DNA of 64,000 nucleotides from an uncultured Ignavibacteriota bacterium (lineage in GTDB: Bacteria > Bacteroidota > Ignavibacteria > Palsa-1295), in contig CAIUMP010000021.1 of assembly GCA_903900335.1 (NCBI GenBank), forward strand, positions 124,001-188,000, written 5' to 3'. The position numbers and the translations under genes were made by a program. The notes under the pieces are model-generated. The model worked only from the letters and a program-made list of their open reading frames with translations, did no database searches and was not told the DNA's origin. This document shows positions 47,401-56,691 of this stretch, piece by piece. How positions within the stretch are numbered: position 1 is the first letter of the stretch; every line of letters begins with the position of its first letter.

Positions 47401-47631
47401 TCAATACTCGTTCAATTCGTCGTCGTAATAGAACTCGTCATCTTCCGGCGAATAATCCGGCCACACTTCACCGATGGACTCAAATTGCTCGTCCTCATCC
47501 TCAATTTCTTCAAGATTGTGAATGACGGCTGGCGGTGCGCCAATACGCTCGCAGTAGTCGATGAGCTCGGCCTTGTTGGCTGGCCAGGGAGCGTCCTCAA
47601 GATATTCGGCTAATTCTGATGTCCAAAGCAT
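47401..47631 (-). CDS. DUF2795 family small acidic protein
   Basis: A 76-residue protein with EDAPWPANKAELIDYCERIG and VIHNLEEIEDEDEQFESI, typical of DUF2795. It is very acidic at the C-terminus (SPEDDEFYYDDELNEY). Function unknown. It lies between the Omp85-like gene and the permeases on the same strand. Confidence 0.82.
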   Translation of the reverse strand: MLWTSELAEYLEDAPWPANKAELIDYCERIGAPPAVIHNLEEIEDEDEQFESIGEVWPDYSPEDDEFYYDDELNEY

Positions 47632-47846
47632 AACGTGTAGTGCTGTCTCGTAATAATCTGTTAAAAATCTGGGATTGGACCCTATGCCAATCCGCGAACG
47701 CTGGGTGCGACAGTGGGAAAACCGTTCTACAGTGTCCTTGTCTTATGAATCCTATTCGGGTCACGGCGAGTGTCAGAGGAGCCGCGCCCCTTCCATTCAA
47801 TTTTAGGGGTCTTTGGTTCCGGCACTCCCTGAAAAGATACAAGATG

Positions 47847-48995
47847 TTAGTCGCGAAGCCGTGGATCAAGTGCATCACGCAAGCCATCACCAACAAGATT
47901 GTAGGCAACAACGGCGAGAAATATCGCGAAACCAGGAAAGACGGCAAGCCACCATGCGTGAATATCATTGCGGGCGTCATTCAGGACGCTTCCCCAAGTC
48001 ACGACGGTCGGTGGAACACCAAATCCGAGGAAGGACAAACTTGCCTCTGCAAGAATGGCCCCCGCGATCCCGAAGGCAGCTGTCACCAAAACTGGTGCCA
48101 ACGCATTCGGAAGGACGTGGCGGAAGACGATCCTGGCGTCGCGGAAGCCAAGCGCGGAAGCCGCCGAGACGAAGTCCATGTTGCGCACGCGCAGGAATTC
48201 GCCACGAGTATATCGGGCGACGCTTGGCCAGCCGGTGATACCGATCAGGAACATAATGAGCCAGATCGAGCCGTGCTGAACCATGGCAATGACGGTGATG
48301 ATAAGGAAGAACGTCGGCAGTGTAAGTACCACCTCAATAAGACGAGAGATGAGCACATCCACCCAGCCACCATAGAAGCCCGCGAAGGCACCTAAGATGA
48401 CGCCGATCACAAGCATAAAGGACATCGAGACGAATCCGATGGAAAGAGCTATTCTAGAGCCGTGGATCATGCCCGAGAGCACATCGCGGCCAATCCCATC
48501 CGTGCCGAGGAGATGCTGTGCGCTCGGTGCCGCGAGGGCGTGTTCAAGATCTTCGTTTGACTCGGCATACTTGATCGGTGGCCACAGAGCAGTAGTTACC
48601 GAGCCCGCCTTTTCGAGCTCTTTCCAATCGGTGTTCACGAGGTCTGGTCCCCAGCGGTCAATGCTCATATCCACTAGATACTGCTTGAATACGGGGAACA
48701 TGATCGTGCCCTTGTAGCTCGCGAAGAGGGGTTTGTCGTTGGCGAGGACGTCCGCCAGGATCGCGACGCCAAAGAGGAAATAGACGATGTAGAGCGCGAA
48801 GACCGCGACGCGATTCTTCTTGTACTGGTGCCGCACGAGCGACCAGAAAGTCTGCGTCACCACTTTGCGGGTCGCGGCTCGCTTTGCGTCTTCTGCCATC
48901 TCTGTTGACGAGAGCGCCTCTTCGGGCGTTTCGTCTGAAAGCTTCGGCGATACCTGGTTGTTCGCGAGTGAATCGTTGTCCTTGTTGCTTGCCAT
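47847..48995 (-). CDS. Opp/Dpp-type ABC transporter permease (DppC-like)
   Basis: A 382-residue inner-membrane permease. After a charged N-terminal 60 residues come the helices; the BPD domain has the LGTDGIGRDVLSGMIHGSRIAL motif and the EAA-like loop AASALGFRDARIVFRHVLPNA that docks the ATPase. The C-terminal GDGLRDALDPRLRD is characteristic of DppC/OppC. The partner permease lies upstream on the same strand (49078-50187), 82 bases away. No ATP-binding subunit gene is present in the window. Confidence 0.92.
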   Translation of the reverse strand: MASNKDNDSLANNQVSPKLSDETPEEALSSTEMAEDAKRAATRKVVTQTFWSLVRHQYKKNRVAVFALYIVYFLFGVAILADVLANDKPLFASYKGTIMFPVFKQYLVDMSIDRWGPDLVNTDWKELEKAGSVTTALWPPIKYAESNEDLEHALAAPSAQHLLGTDGIGRDVLSGMIHGSRIALSIGFVSMSFMLVIGVILGAFAGFYGGWVDVLISRLIEVVLTLPTFFLIITVIAMVQHGSIWLIMFLIGITGWPSVARYTRGEFLRVRNMDFVSAASALGFRDARIVFRHVLPNALAPVLVTAAFGIAGAILAEASLSFLGFGVPPTVVTWGSVLNDARNDIHAWWLAVFPGFAIFLAVVAYNLVGDGLRDALDPRLRD

Positions 48996-48998
48996 TGC

Positions 48999-49033
48999 TT
49001 AAGTGCTGAGTCCTACGTTCTGAGTGCTAAGTC
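48999..49033. repeat. Short TGCTGAGTGCTAAGT-type repeat
   Basis: The segment contains AAGTGCTGAGTCC and CTGAGTGCTAAGTC in tandem; a related TGCTGAGTGCTAAGTG lies at 50202-50217, on the other side of the oppB-like gene. These flank the permease gene and look like low-complexity dispersed repeats. Confidence 0.5.
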
Positions 49034-49077
49034 TTTCGCTCCTGCGGCGTCTTGTTTAGTGACGCTGCGTGTGATCC

Positions 49078-50187
49078 TCATCCGGCCCGTTTGGTGAAGG
49101 CAATCCGTGGATCGATAACGGAATAGAGCAGATCCGCAATAAGGATTCCGAGCAGCGTCAGAACCGAACCGATCACGAATACCGCCAGGATCACCGGATA
49201 GTCACGAGCGACGAGCGCGTTGAACTCCAGCAGCCCAAGACCCGGAATGGAAAAGATCGATTCGATCACGATCGATCCACCAATGATGCTCGGTAGAATA
49301 CCTGCCATGATAGTAACGATCGGGATCAGCGAATTGCGCAGCGCATGCTTATAGACCACAATCTTCTCGGAAAGTCCCTTGGCGCGCGCGGTGCGAATGT
49401 AGTCCTGACGAATCACCTCCAGCATCGAGCCGCGCATTTGGCGGGAAAGATAGGCAAGGCTGCCATACGTGTAGCAGAAGAGCGGAAGGATGATGTGCCA
49501 GAGCAAATCGCCCGTGTTAGAGATCCAGCTTGGATAGGGGTAATCGTTGCCGTGGAGGCCGTTATTCGGAAACCAGGATAGGAAATCGCCGCCGCCGAAG
49601 AAAATGATGAGCATTGTGGCGATCCAGAAACTCGGAAGCGAATAGAGAATAAACAGCGTGGTCGAAACGGTGCGATCCACGCGGCTATTCGTACGCGAAT
49701 GAGACGCCGAGTAAATACCTATCGGAATAGCAATAATAAAAGATAGGAAGATCGAAAGGATGGAGAGTGTGGCGGTTATCGGCACTCGCTCGATGATCTT
49801 GTCAATGACGGGGCGCTGATCCTGGAAGGAGTTGCCGAAATCCAAGCGGAAGAGATCGCCCATCCAGCGGTGGTACTGGTTATTCGTCCCATTCCAGGCA
49901 AAACGGAAGCGCTCGCCGAGCGGCTTCAGATCGCCATCGGCGTTCTTCTCATCGGAGAACATGGACCAATACCAGATGGGCATGTCCAGATGCCACTGAG
50001 CGCGGATCTGCTTGATGATCTGCTCATTAAGCTGCTGATTACCACGCTGGGCACCCTCGGAGCCGACGCCGGCCTTGAGTTCGGCGGGGTCGCCGGGAGC
50101 CATGCGGGAGATGCCGAAGCTGATAACAGTGATGAGGAACAGCGTCGGTAGAAACAGAAGGACGCGGCGGACGATGTATTGAAACAT
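49078..50187 (-). CDS. Opp/Dpp-type ABC transporter permease (DppB-like)
   Basis: A 369-residue permease starting MFQYIVRRVLLFLPTLFLIT, the conserved DppB/OppB N-terminus (followed by FGISRMAPGDPAE). The EAA-like loop is RTARAKGLSEKIVVYKHALRN and the end is ADLLYSVIDPRIAF. A ~70-residue insertion between the first helix and the periplasmic helix is somewhat long (QLNEQIIKQIR...FRLDFGNSF). It precedes the DppC-like gene in one operon. Substrate is probably peptides, in view of the SBP at 26386. Confidence 0.92.
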   Translation of the reverse strand: MFQYIVRRVLLFLPTLFLITVISFGISRMAPGDPAELKAGVGSEGAQRGNQQLNEQIIKQIRAQWHLDMPIWYWSMFSDEKNADGDLKPLGERFRFAWNGTNNQYHRWMGDLFRLDFGNSFQDQRPVIDKIIERVPITATLSILSIFLSFIIAIPIGIYSASHSRTNSRVDRTVSTTLFILYSLPSFWIATMLIIFFGGGDFLSWFPNNGLHGNDYPYPSWISNTGDLLWHIILPLFCYTYGSLAYLSRQMRGSMLEVIRQDYIRTARAKGLSEKIVVYKHALRNSLIPIVTIMAGILPSIIGGSIVIESIFSIPGLGLLEFNALVARDYPVILAVFVIGSVLTLLGILIADLLYSVIDPRIAFTKRAG

Positions 50188-50647
50188 GCTTGGACTTCAA
50201 TGCTGAGTGCTAAGTGCCAAGAGCCTACCCCATATCAGAAGTCGGCGCTTACCCCCCGAGAGGAAGATCACTCATCCAATCGGGCCGCACCTCAGACGCT
50301 TAAAGCAGGGCGAACGGTTCCGAAGGAGCTGCGGAAATTGGATTTTGGGGAAAAAGAGGGGAAACGGCGCGCGGCAAGGTGTGCGTCAGTGGACTTATCC
50401 GCACAGCGTAGGTCGCCGCACTCAGCCTGACCTGACCCCATCAGTTGGGCCGGGGCGCCGGACCCTCGCACGGCGAGAGAAGGAATTGCACGTAGAGCAT
50501 CTTCATGAGAAGTGAGGATGGATCGTCAATTATTTTGAGAGGGAGGCCCGAAATTGTATTGTATTAGCCACCAGAGTTTGAGGTCAGTTGCCGGTTGGGA
50601 GTATGGCGCGAAGTCGCCACCAGAGTTTAGTTTGAGTCATTAACCCC
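50188..50647. other. Intergenic region with a direct repeat
   Basis: A 460-base gap between divergent genes. A 13-base direct repeat GCCACCAGAGTTT occurs at 50567-50579 and 50616-50628 (49 bases apart), just before the repeat-protein gene. The rest shows no gene or known RNA. Confidence 0.5.
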
Positions 50648-53600
50648 ATGACGCATCATGAAAATGCCATATTGTTTCTTGTCGTTCTCTGTTGCTCCGC
50701 GTTGAGCGTTCGAGCACAATCACAGACCATCAGCTACCAGGGCGTCCTCGCGAATGCTTCGGGAGGGCCGGTAGATAGCGGCACCTATTCGGTCACGGTT
50801 ACATTCTATTCTGACGAGGGCGGCCAGCACCCGCTCTGGCAGGACACGTATGCGACAGAAGTGCGAAAAGGCGTCTTTAACATAGCACTCGGCTCCAACA
50901 AGCCGTTACCCAAAGCGACCGAAATGGACGGGCTGATCTGGGTTGGCACGGCCATAAACGGCACGGCGGAAACGAGGCCGCTCGCGAGACTCGGCGCTGT
51001 TCCATTTGCAATGAATGTCGCGGATAATTCAATCACGGCGAATAAGCTGGCGACAGACTTCGTCTCTTCAATCTCCGTAAACGGCCAGAAGGTGACGGGC
51101 AAAGGTACGCCACTCAATATCTCAACCGGCGATGGTCTGGACGCTGTTTTTGATCCGGGTTCGAATAGCCTCCTGCTTACAGGCGGACGGACACGCGCCA
51201 ACGGTAAGGGCGCAACCGCACAAACACAAGTAGGCGCCGTCTTTTGGACGGAGACAGGAAACAAGAACATCTCTGTTCCGACGCAATTTATCGGCACAAC
51301 CGATACTAGTAGCGCGTTCGAGATCCATCTTGAAGACGTTACCGTGACCGCACCGTTGAATCGTATCGCGCATTTCGAAATCCCGTTAGTGAGCGGAGCA
51401 CCGAATATCATCATGGGATTCGGAGCGGGAGCCGCGACTGGCAATACCATCTCAACCCTCACTAGTGGTTCGACAATTGCGGGCGGTGGAAAATCCGGAA
51501 ACGTGAATGCCATCGATGCATACTTTTCCTTCGTGGGAAGCGGAGTATCAAATTCCATTCTCGGCGACTCATCCGCAATAGCAGGAGGAACGCACAACAG
51601 TATCGGGACGAGTGCAACGTGGAGTTTTATCGGAGCAGGCAGCGACAACATCATTGCCAACTCCAACCCAGGACCAGCCGGATCAGCAATCCTGAGTGGA
51701 TTTCACAACCGTGTCTATGATTATTCCTCCTTCATCGGGACAGGCACGGGAAACGTCATCGGCCTGAATACCGATCTCGACGGAGATGACTCTGCGAGTG
51801 TAATCGTCGGAGGAAGCGCAAATTTCGTTGAGGAGGGATGGGGGTTTGTCGGTAGCGGTTATCATAACTACATTAGTGGTGCTCACGATATTAATTACTC
51901 GTCCATTGTAGGAGGATATTACAACTTCGTTCAAGGACAATACGATGGCGTTCTTGGCGGTTGGTTTAATCACATCGACCCCGAATGGCAATGGACGTCG
52001 ATTGTGGGAGGAGACAGCAATGTTGCCAGCGGACACTTTGTGTTCATGGGTGGGGGGTACTGGAACCACGCCCGAGGAAAGGCGATTGCTATCCCAGGCG
52101 GTGGGGCAAATTTGGCGGGAACGTCGCCGCATAATCCAAACGGGACGGATTTCGCCACCATAGGAGGAGGAGAGAAAAATACTATCGATGGCCTAAGCTC
52201 CGAACACGCCACCATCGCTGGTGGAGAAGCAAATACCATTGACGGTGATTATGGGCATCATAGCTTCGTTGGAGGAGGAAAATACAACAGAATTCTCGGC
52301 GACACTATCGGGACAAGGACAAGTGCATACACGGTAATTTCCGGCGGCAACTCGAACACCGTCATGCAGAATAGTCTCGCAAGTACGATTGCTGGAGGTG
52401 CAAACAATACTGTGGATACGGGCGCGACTTATAGCTCAATCGGCGGCGGTCTTCAAAATACCATTCAAGGTCCTTACTCCGTCATTGCTGGCGGCGAAAA
52501 CAATTCCATTTACAATATCGGGGCCGATCACAATATGATCGGAGGTGGGCTTCACAACATCGAACAAAATCCGAGCTTCGGCGTCATTGCCGGTGGATGG
52601 AATAACCTACTCGACACAGCTGCTTGGGGGAGTACTATCGGCGGTGGTGATTCAAATATCGTCCAGCCGCCACTTTCCTTCATCGGCGGAGGTAGGATGA
52701 ACAAGATAGACGATATTGGCTGGGCAGACGGTGGCGCGATAGTAGGCGGGTATCATAATCGCATGGTGCATGGCGTCTATAGCTTCATCGGTGCGGGGGA
52801 AAGCAACTTCCTACAGGACGAGCATTCGACGCTTGTCGGGGGTTATGCCGACACAATGTATGGATATGGTGAGTTCTTAGGCGGCGGAATCAAAAACACC
52901 ATTTACTGGGGATCGGATACCGCAACGTTAGTTGGCGGAGCAAGCAATTATGTTGGCGGTGGCAAATTCAGCTTCCTTGGCGGCGGTTTGAAGAACACCA
53001 TTTCAGCGCCGTTCGGAGTTCTCGTCGGCGGGGACTCGAATTATGCGGGCGGTGGGCTGTATAACTCCTTAGTGGGGGGCTTGCAGGATACTATTGCACT
53101 GTCAAGCAGTTCAACTCTTGGCGGCGGAGATAGCAATATCATTCACCAGAACATTGGCTCAACGCTCACCGGAGGCGAACACAATGTAATCTCCACTCCG
53201 TATTGTGATTCCGGGTGTCTTCCTGCACAGGACAATTTCCTCGGCGGCGGAGCTTGGAATTATATCGTAGGCCACGCTGGCTGGAATTCCCTTGTTGGGG
53301 GCACACGCAACTACATTGCTGGTGTACTATACGGGACTATAGGGGGAGGGGCGTTTAACTCGACTTACTCTAATTACACGGTTATCTCCGGAGGAACCTC
53401 TAATTTGATCGAAGCGACTGGTAGCGCGGTCGGCGGAGGTACAAACAACATCATTTTAGGATCCTATGGGACAATCTCTGGCGGCGCATACGACAGCGTT
53501 AACGGGCAGTATGGATCAATTGGCGGTGGCAACTCGAACGTCATTAGACTAAAGGGTGCCAACGCATCTATTCCTGGCGGCGACCATCTCGTCGCTCAGA

Positions 53601-54220
53601 GTTATGGACAGACGTTTGTAGGATTCTACAATAAGGCGCAGGGCAGCTCTACGGATACTTCGGACGCACTAATACCCGCGCATGAAAACGATATACTTCT
53701 CGGAGTCGGCAATGGAAGGAATATCGGCGGCGTAACCGTGGCCTCCGATGCAGCGTTCATTACCAACAAAGGCGCACTTTCCGTCTTCGATAGCATCGGC
53801 TCAGGAGGAGCAACGGCGGGAGGACCAATAACTCCCTCCCGCGCGGGAACCACATTTGCTACCAACACCATCGAAGCGTGGGGTAATGTGGCACCTTTGG
53901 CACCCGGTGGAACGCTGCTAGGGGGCGGAGCTCTTGCCGATGTCGGTGTTCAAAGCGTTTTTCACGGTCCTCCTGGCTCTGGTTCGTACCTCGTAACTTT
54001 GAACGTCAAGAATCAAGATGGCTCAGCACACACATTCACCACGAATCAAGCTTCTATTACGGTAAGCCTTGGTCCGGGCCCCGGTGCTGGAGGTGGAATG
54101 ATCACTGTAACGCCTCTTACGGGCGGAACTGCCCCAACCTTCACTGTCGTCACCTTCCTTCCGGCACTAGGGGGTGCCAGCGATGCGTATGGATTCCAAT
54201 TCCATGTAGTTGCTCGTTAA
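50648..54220 (+). CDS. Exported glycine-rich repeat protein (left-handed beta-roll type)
   Basis: An 1190-residue protein with signal peptide (NAILFLVVLCCSALSVRAQ) and an N-terminal domain (ISYQGVLANASGGPVDSGTY, VTVTFYSDEGGQ) found at the start of many Bacteroidota surface proteins. Residues about 270-1010 hold about 42 short repeats, roughly 14-22 residues, of pattern [IF]-x-G-G-(G)-x-x-N-x-[IV], e.g. SFIGGGRMNKI and STIAGGANNTV. This matches the YadA-head-like beta-roll design. The C-terminal ~150 residues form another domain (NVKNQDGSAHTF, FQFHVVAR) without a clear T9SS tail. It could be a surface fibre or adhesin. Confidence 0.82.
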   Translation: MTHHENAILFLVVLCCSALSVRAQSQTISYQGVLANASGGPVDSGTYSVTVTFYSDEGGQHPLWQDTYATEVRKGVFNIALGSNKPLPKATEMDGLIWVGTAINGTAETRPLARLGAVPFAMNVADNSITANKLATDFVSSISVNGQKVTGKGTPLNISTGDGLDAVFDPGSNSLLLTGGRTRANGKGATAQTQVGAVFWTETGNKNISVPTQFIGTTDTSSAFEIHLEDVTVTAPLNRIAHFEIPLVSGAPNIIMGFGAGAATGNTISTLTSGSTIAGGGKSGNVNAIDAYFSFVGSGVSNSILGDSSAIAGGTHNSIGTSATWSFIGAGSDNIIANSNPGPAGSAILSGFHNRVYDYSSFIGTGTGNVIGLNTDLDGDDSASVIVGGSANFVEEGWGFVGSGYHNYISGAHDINYSSIVGGYYNFVQGQYDGVLGGWFNHIDPEWQWTSIVGGDSNVASGHFVFMGGGYWNHARGKAIAIPGGGANLAGTSPHNPNGTDFATIGGGEKNTIDGLSSEHATIAGGEANTIDGDYGHHSFVGGGKYNRILGDTIGTRTSAYTVISGGNSNTVMQNSLASTIAGGANNTVDTGATYSSIGGGLQNTIQGPYSVIAGGENNSIYNIGADHNMIGGGLHNIEQNPSFGVIAGGWNNLLDTAAWGSTIGGGDSNIVQPPLSFIGGGRMNKIDDIGWADGGAIVGGYHNRMVHGVYSFIGAGESNFLQDEHSTLVGGYADTMYGYGEFLGGGIKNTIYWGSDTATLVGGASNYVGGGKFSFLGGGLKNTISAPFGVLVGGDSNYAGGGLYNSLVGGLQDTIALSSSSTLGGGDSNIIHQNIGSTLTGGEHNVISTPYCDSGCLPAQDNFLGGGAWNYIVGHAGWNSLVGGTRNYIAGVLYGTIGGGAFNSTYSNYTVISGGTSNLIEATGSAVGGGTNNIILGSYGTISGGAYDSVNGQYGSIGGGNSNVIRLKGANASIPGGDHLVAQSYGQTFVGFYNKAQGSSTDTSDALIPAHENDILLGVGNGRNIGGVTVASDAAFITNKGALSVFDSIGSGGATAGGPITPSRAGTTFATNTIEAWGNVAPLAPGGTLLGGGALADVGVQSVFHGPPGSGSYLVTLNVKNQDGSAHTFTTNQASITVSLGPGPGAGGGMITVTPLTGGTAPTFTVVTFLPALGGASDAYGFQFHVVAR

Positions 54221-54263
54221 CTGATTATCAATCATCGTTTTGAAGAAAAGAGAGTTCAACCGG

Positions 54264-56036
54264 ATGAATGCCAGACCCTCGCACGCGACGGGTCTGGCAT
54301 TCCCGTTTTTTGTTTTCTTGGTTTTCGCCTATATCGTATCAATAGGCGTTCAAAATGTGTGCGCCCAGTGGGAGCCAATCGGTACATTCCCGCATCAAAT
54401 AGTGACTGTCTATTTTATGAGTGAGTTTGGACATCCGGAAATCGGTTTTGTTAGCATGTTTATTCCTGATTCGTCGGTTCCAGGGACCTTTTACGCGCGT
54501 GATTCCTTGGACTTATGGCGGACTTCGGACGGCGGAATAACCTGGAAACCGATACCACTTGTTTCAGAGTCAGCAGGTTTATACTTCGGTTGCAGAGATT
54601 TCACTTTTAAGGACAGCGTGAATGGATGGATGACGAGCTATCAGTGCTACAAGACGACGGACGCTGGAGTTACATGGAAGCATCTCTCTGCGGATGTAAG
54701 CGGCGAAGAAACCTCCATTTTCTATCATCCGGTCACAAAATTACTATTGTTATCGGATTGGGCTCACTATTGGAGCGGTTTTTTATTGGACAGTGTGTAC
54801 GTATCTGCTGATGAGGGCGATACGTGGGGTCATAATATAGGTAAGGAGCAAACTGGTTACTCTTTCTCAGGTCTGAACGGAGTGGTTACTGGTGTCTATC
54901 CAACACTTTATACGACGGACGGCGGGGCAAGCTGGTCGGAATCAACCTTATCAGATGAATGCTGGCAACCTGCCTGCATTCCCGGCACGACTACGTTCTT
55001 TGCTGCTTCTGAAAAGCAAAATAGAATATCTCGTTCGGATGACGGTGGCAAGACATGGAGAACAATTTTCGTTCATGGACCGCTTTTCGATATGGATCGA
55101 AATTTGAGCGGGTGCATTCGAATAGACCGATGTGGTAATCTTTACGTTATGACACAGGCGGAAGGCGTTCTAAAGTCTTCCGACGAAGGGATCACATGGC
55201 ATTCAATTGGCGGTCCATCAGCGTGGGGTGATACAAGATTTTGGATTACCTCAGATTATATCTACGCTGGGGATGGAGTTGAAGGTTACAACTCCCCTTG
55301 CCAATTATGCCCTCCAGGTACACTTTGGCGTTATCGCTTGAGCAATCCCGGTATCGCTTTTTCGGATGGCACGAAGCACTCGAATCTCAAAGCGGGTAAC
55401 GATGTGAGCATGAACTACTCTACCTCATTGAATGCAATCGCTGGGGCCGACTCCGTTCATCTCGTCATGTGCTACGATGGATCGCTTTCGATAAAAGAAC
55501 TGAGTATTCTCGGCAATTGGTCATTGCTCGATTCGAGTACGAAAGGGAATGTGCTTGAGCTTTGGCTCAAGATTGTTAATTCAGCGCCCTCGCAAGCTCC
55601 AAGCGTTCAATTTACGTTCAAGTCAGTGCTCGCATCGTCGTCAGCAAAAATCTATCTCGGCTCAGCACACTTCTATGGTGCATGTGCTACGTGTGCATGT
55701 ACACTTTCAGCTTCTGGCCCTGATTCCGTCGAGATCCATTTCGATGGCTGCGGAGATTCCACCGTGCTCCAATTCATGTCCACCGGTTCGCCGTTTCAGA
55801 TCGAGAGCGTAGAGCCCAATCCGGCAGGCAGCGAGGTGCGGGTACATTTTGCCTCGGCGCCTTCGGTGCCGGTGGAGGTGGGGGTGTTGGATGTGCTCGG
55901 CAAGTTGCGCTTAAGCCGGGAGGTTTCCGGCCAGAGGGCGGCGCTGGAGGTCTCCTCCTTGCCGGATGGGGTGTATTATCTGCGTGTGAGTTCGGGCGGT
56001 TTTGTTGAGACGCGGCGGGTTGTGGTGGGGAGATGA
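54264..56036 (+). CDS. Exported BNR/propeller protein with T9SS sorting domain
   Basis: About 590 residues. The ATG at 54264 (MNARPSHATGLAFPFF) leads into a signal peptide ending VQNVCAQ; a TTG at 54240 is an alternative. Asp-box repeats (RTSDGGITWKPIPL, KTTDAGVTWKHL, SADEGDTWGH, TTDGGASWSE, RSDDGGKTWRTIF, SSDEGITWHSI) show a sortilin-like propeller. The tail (SVEPNPAGSEVRVHF, VLDVLGKLRLSREV, LPDGVYYLRVSSGG) is a T9SS domain. A terminator-like hairpin overlaps the start codons. It resembles the protein at 36731 in design. Confidence 0.8.
   Translation: MNARPSHATGLAFPFFVFLVFAYIVSIGVQNVCAQWEPIGTFPHQIVTVYFMSEFGHPEIGFVSMFIPDSSVPGTFYARDSLDLWRTSDGGITWKPIPLVSESAGLYFGCRDFTFKDSVNGWMTSYQCYKTTDAGVTWKHLSADVSGEETSIFYHPVTKLLLLSDWAHYWSGFLLDSVYVSADEGDTWGHNIGKEQTGYSFSGLNGVVTGVYPTLYTTDGGASWSESTLSDECWQPACIPGTTTFFAASEKQNRISRSDDGGKTWRTIFVHGPLFDMDRNLSGCIRIDRCGNLYVMTQAEGVLKSSDEGITWHSIGGPSAWGDTRFWITSDYIYAGDGVEGYNSPCQLCPPGTLWRYRLSNPGIAFSDGTKHSNLKAGNDVSMNYSTSLNAIAGADSVHLVMCYDGSLSIKELSILGNWSLLDSSTKGNVLELWLKIVNSAPSQAPSVQFTFKSVLASSSAKIYLGSAHFYGACATCACTLSASGPDSVEIHFDGCGDSTVLQFMSTGSPFQIESVEPNPAGSEVRVHFASAPSVPVEVGVLDVLGKLRLSREVSGQRAALEVSSLPDGVYYLRVSSGGFVETRRVVVGR
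54267..54311 (+). terminator. Terminator-like hairpin overlapping the start of a gene
   Basis: AATGCCAGACCC (54267-54278) and GGGTCTGGCATT (54290-54301) form a perfect 12-bp stem, loop of 11 bases, followed by CCCG and six T residues (54306-54311). It follows the repeat-protein gene by 46 bases and lies over the first signal-peptide codons of the next gene. Confidence 0.75.
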
Positions 56037-56044
56037 AGTCTGCT

Positions 56045-56104
56045 CGTGTAGCGCGGACTTCAGTCTGCGGATAGGGGGTCACAGACTAAAGTCTGTGCTA
56101 CACG
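56045..56104. repeat. REP-like hairpin
   Basis: CGTGTAGC (56045-56052) pairs with GCTACACG (56097-56104); inside are GGACTTCAGTCTG and CAGACTAAAGTCTG arms which also pair. The GCGGACT core is shared with the hairpin inside the Rieske gene (17119). Confidence 0.75.
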
Positions 56105-56691
56105 GGGAGTCGGGGAGAAATTCTGCGCTTTCTACCGAATTCCTGGTCGGTTCGGGAACCGCAAAAATTTTATGGAAAGCGTTTTCTGTCTTATAGACAA
56201 AAAGCTGTAAGTTGTTGATTTATATGAGAAGTTCATGAATCGCGAATTTACATCACACAACTAATGTGCTTGCGCCACGTGGGTGGGGAGAGGAGGGGGT
56301 TTAGTGTAGGGGGTTTGGGTGCCAGTTTTCTATGTACATGCCAGGTTGTGAATTTATCTGGTGGGTCACGCAGATTTCTGGGTTGATCGGGAACTCGGGT
56401 TTTTGGGTGTGGCAGTTGTCCCATAGAATTGAATTGTGAAAATTAAGCGCGCGCATACAGGGTCTCCAACAGTTTCTAAAGGCAAGTGCTCTGGGTTGAC
56501 GAAATGGGTCGAATATGGTGGATTTGTGGGCAACTTCTGGACTCAATCGGCGGGTTTTTTCGTTCTCCGGCGAGCCTAAAAACAGGCGAAATCGCCTTAT
56601 TTGTAAAGAGAACGGATTACCGAATGCCGCGTGGAAAAGCCCAGCTACGTTCGTTACTCATCCCTCGTTACCCGTTACTAATCCATAGAGC
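56105..56691. other. Intergenic region upstream of gyrA
   Basis: About 590 bases, with no gene recognised. An AT-rich stretch (56160-56270) and a GT-rich stretch (56275-56420) are seen; a promoter for gyrA should lie here but I cannot identify it with confidence. Confidence 0.4.

Noticed and set aside
47640-48395. 251-codon plus-strand reading frame opposite the DppC-like permease
   Set aside because: Antisense shadow of a well-supported gene, with Arg/Gly/Asn-rich composition.
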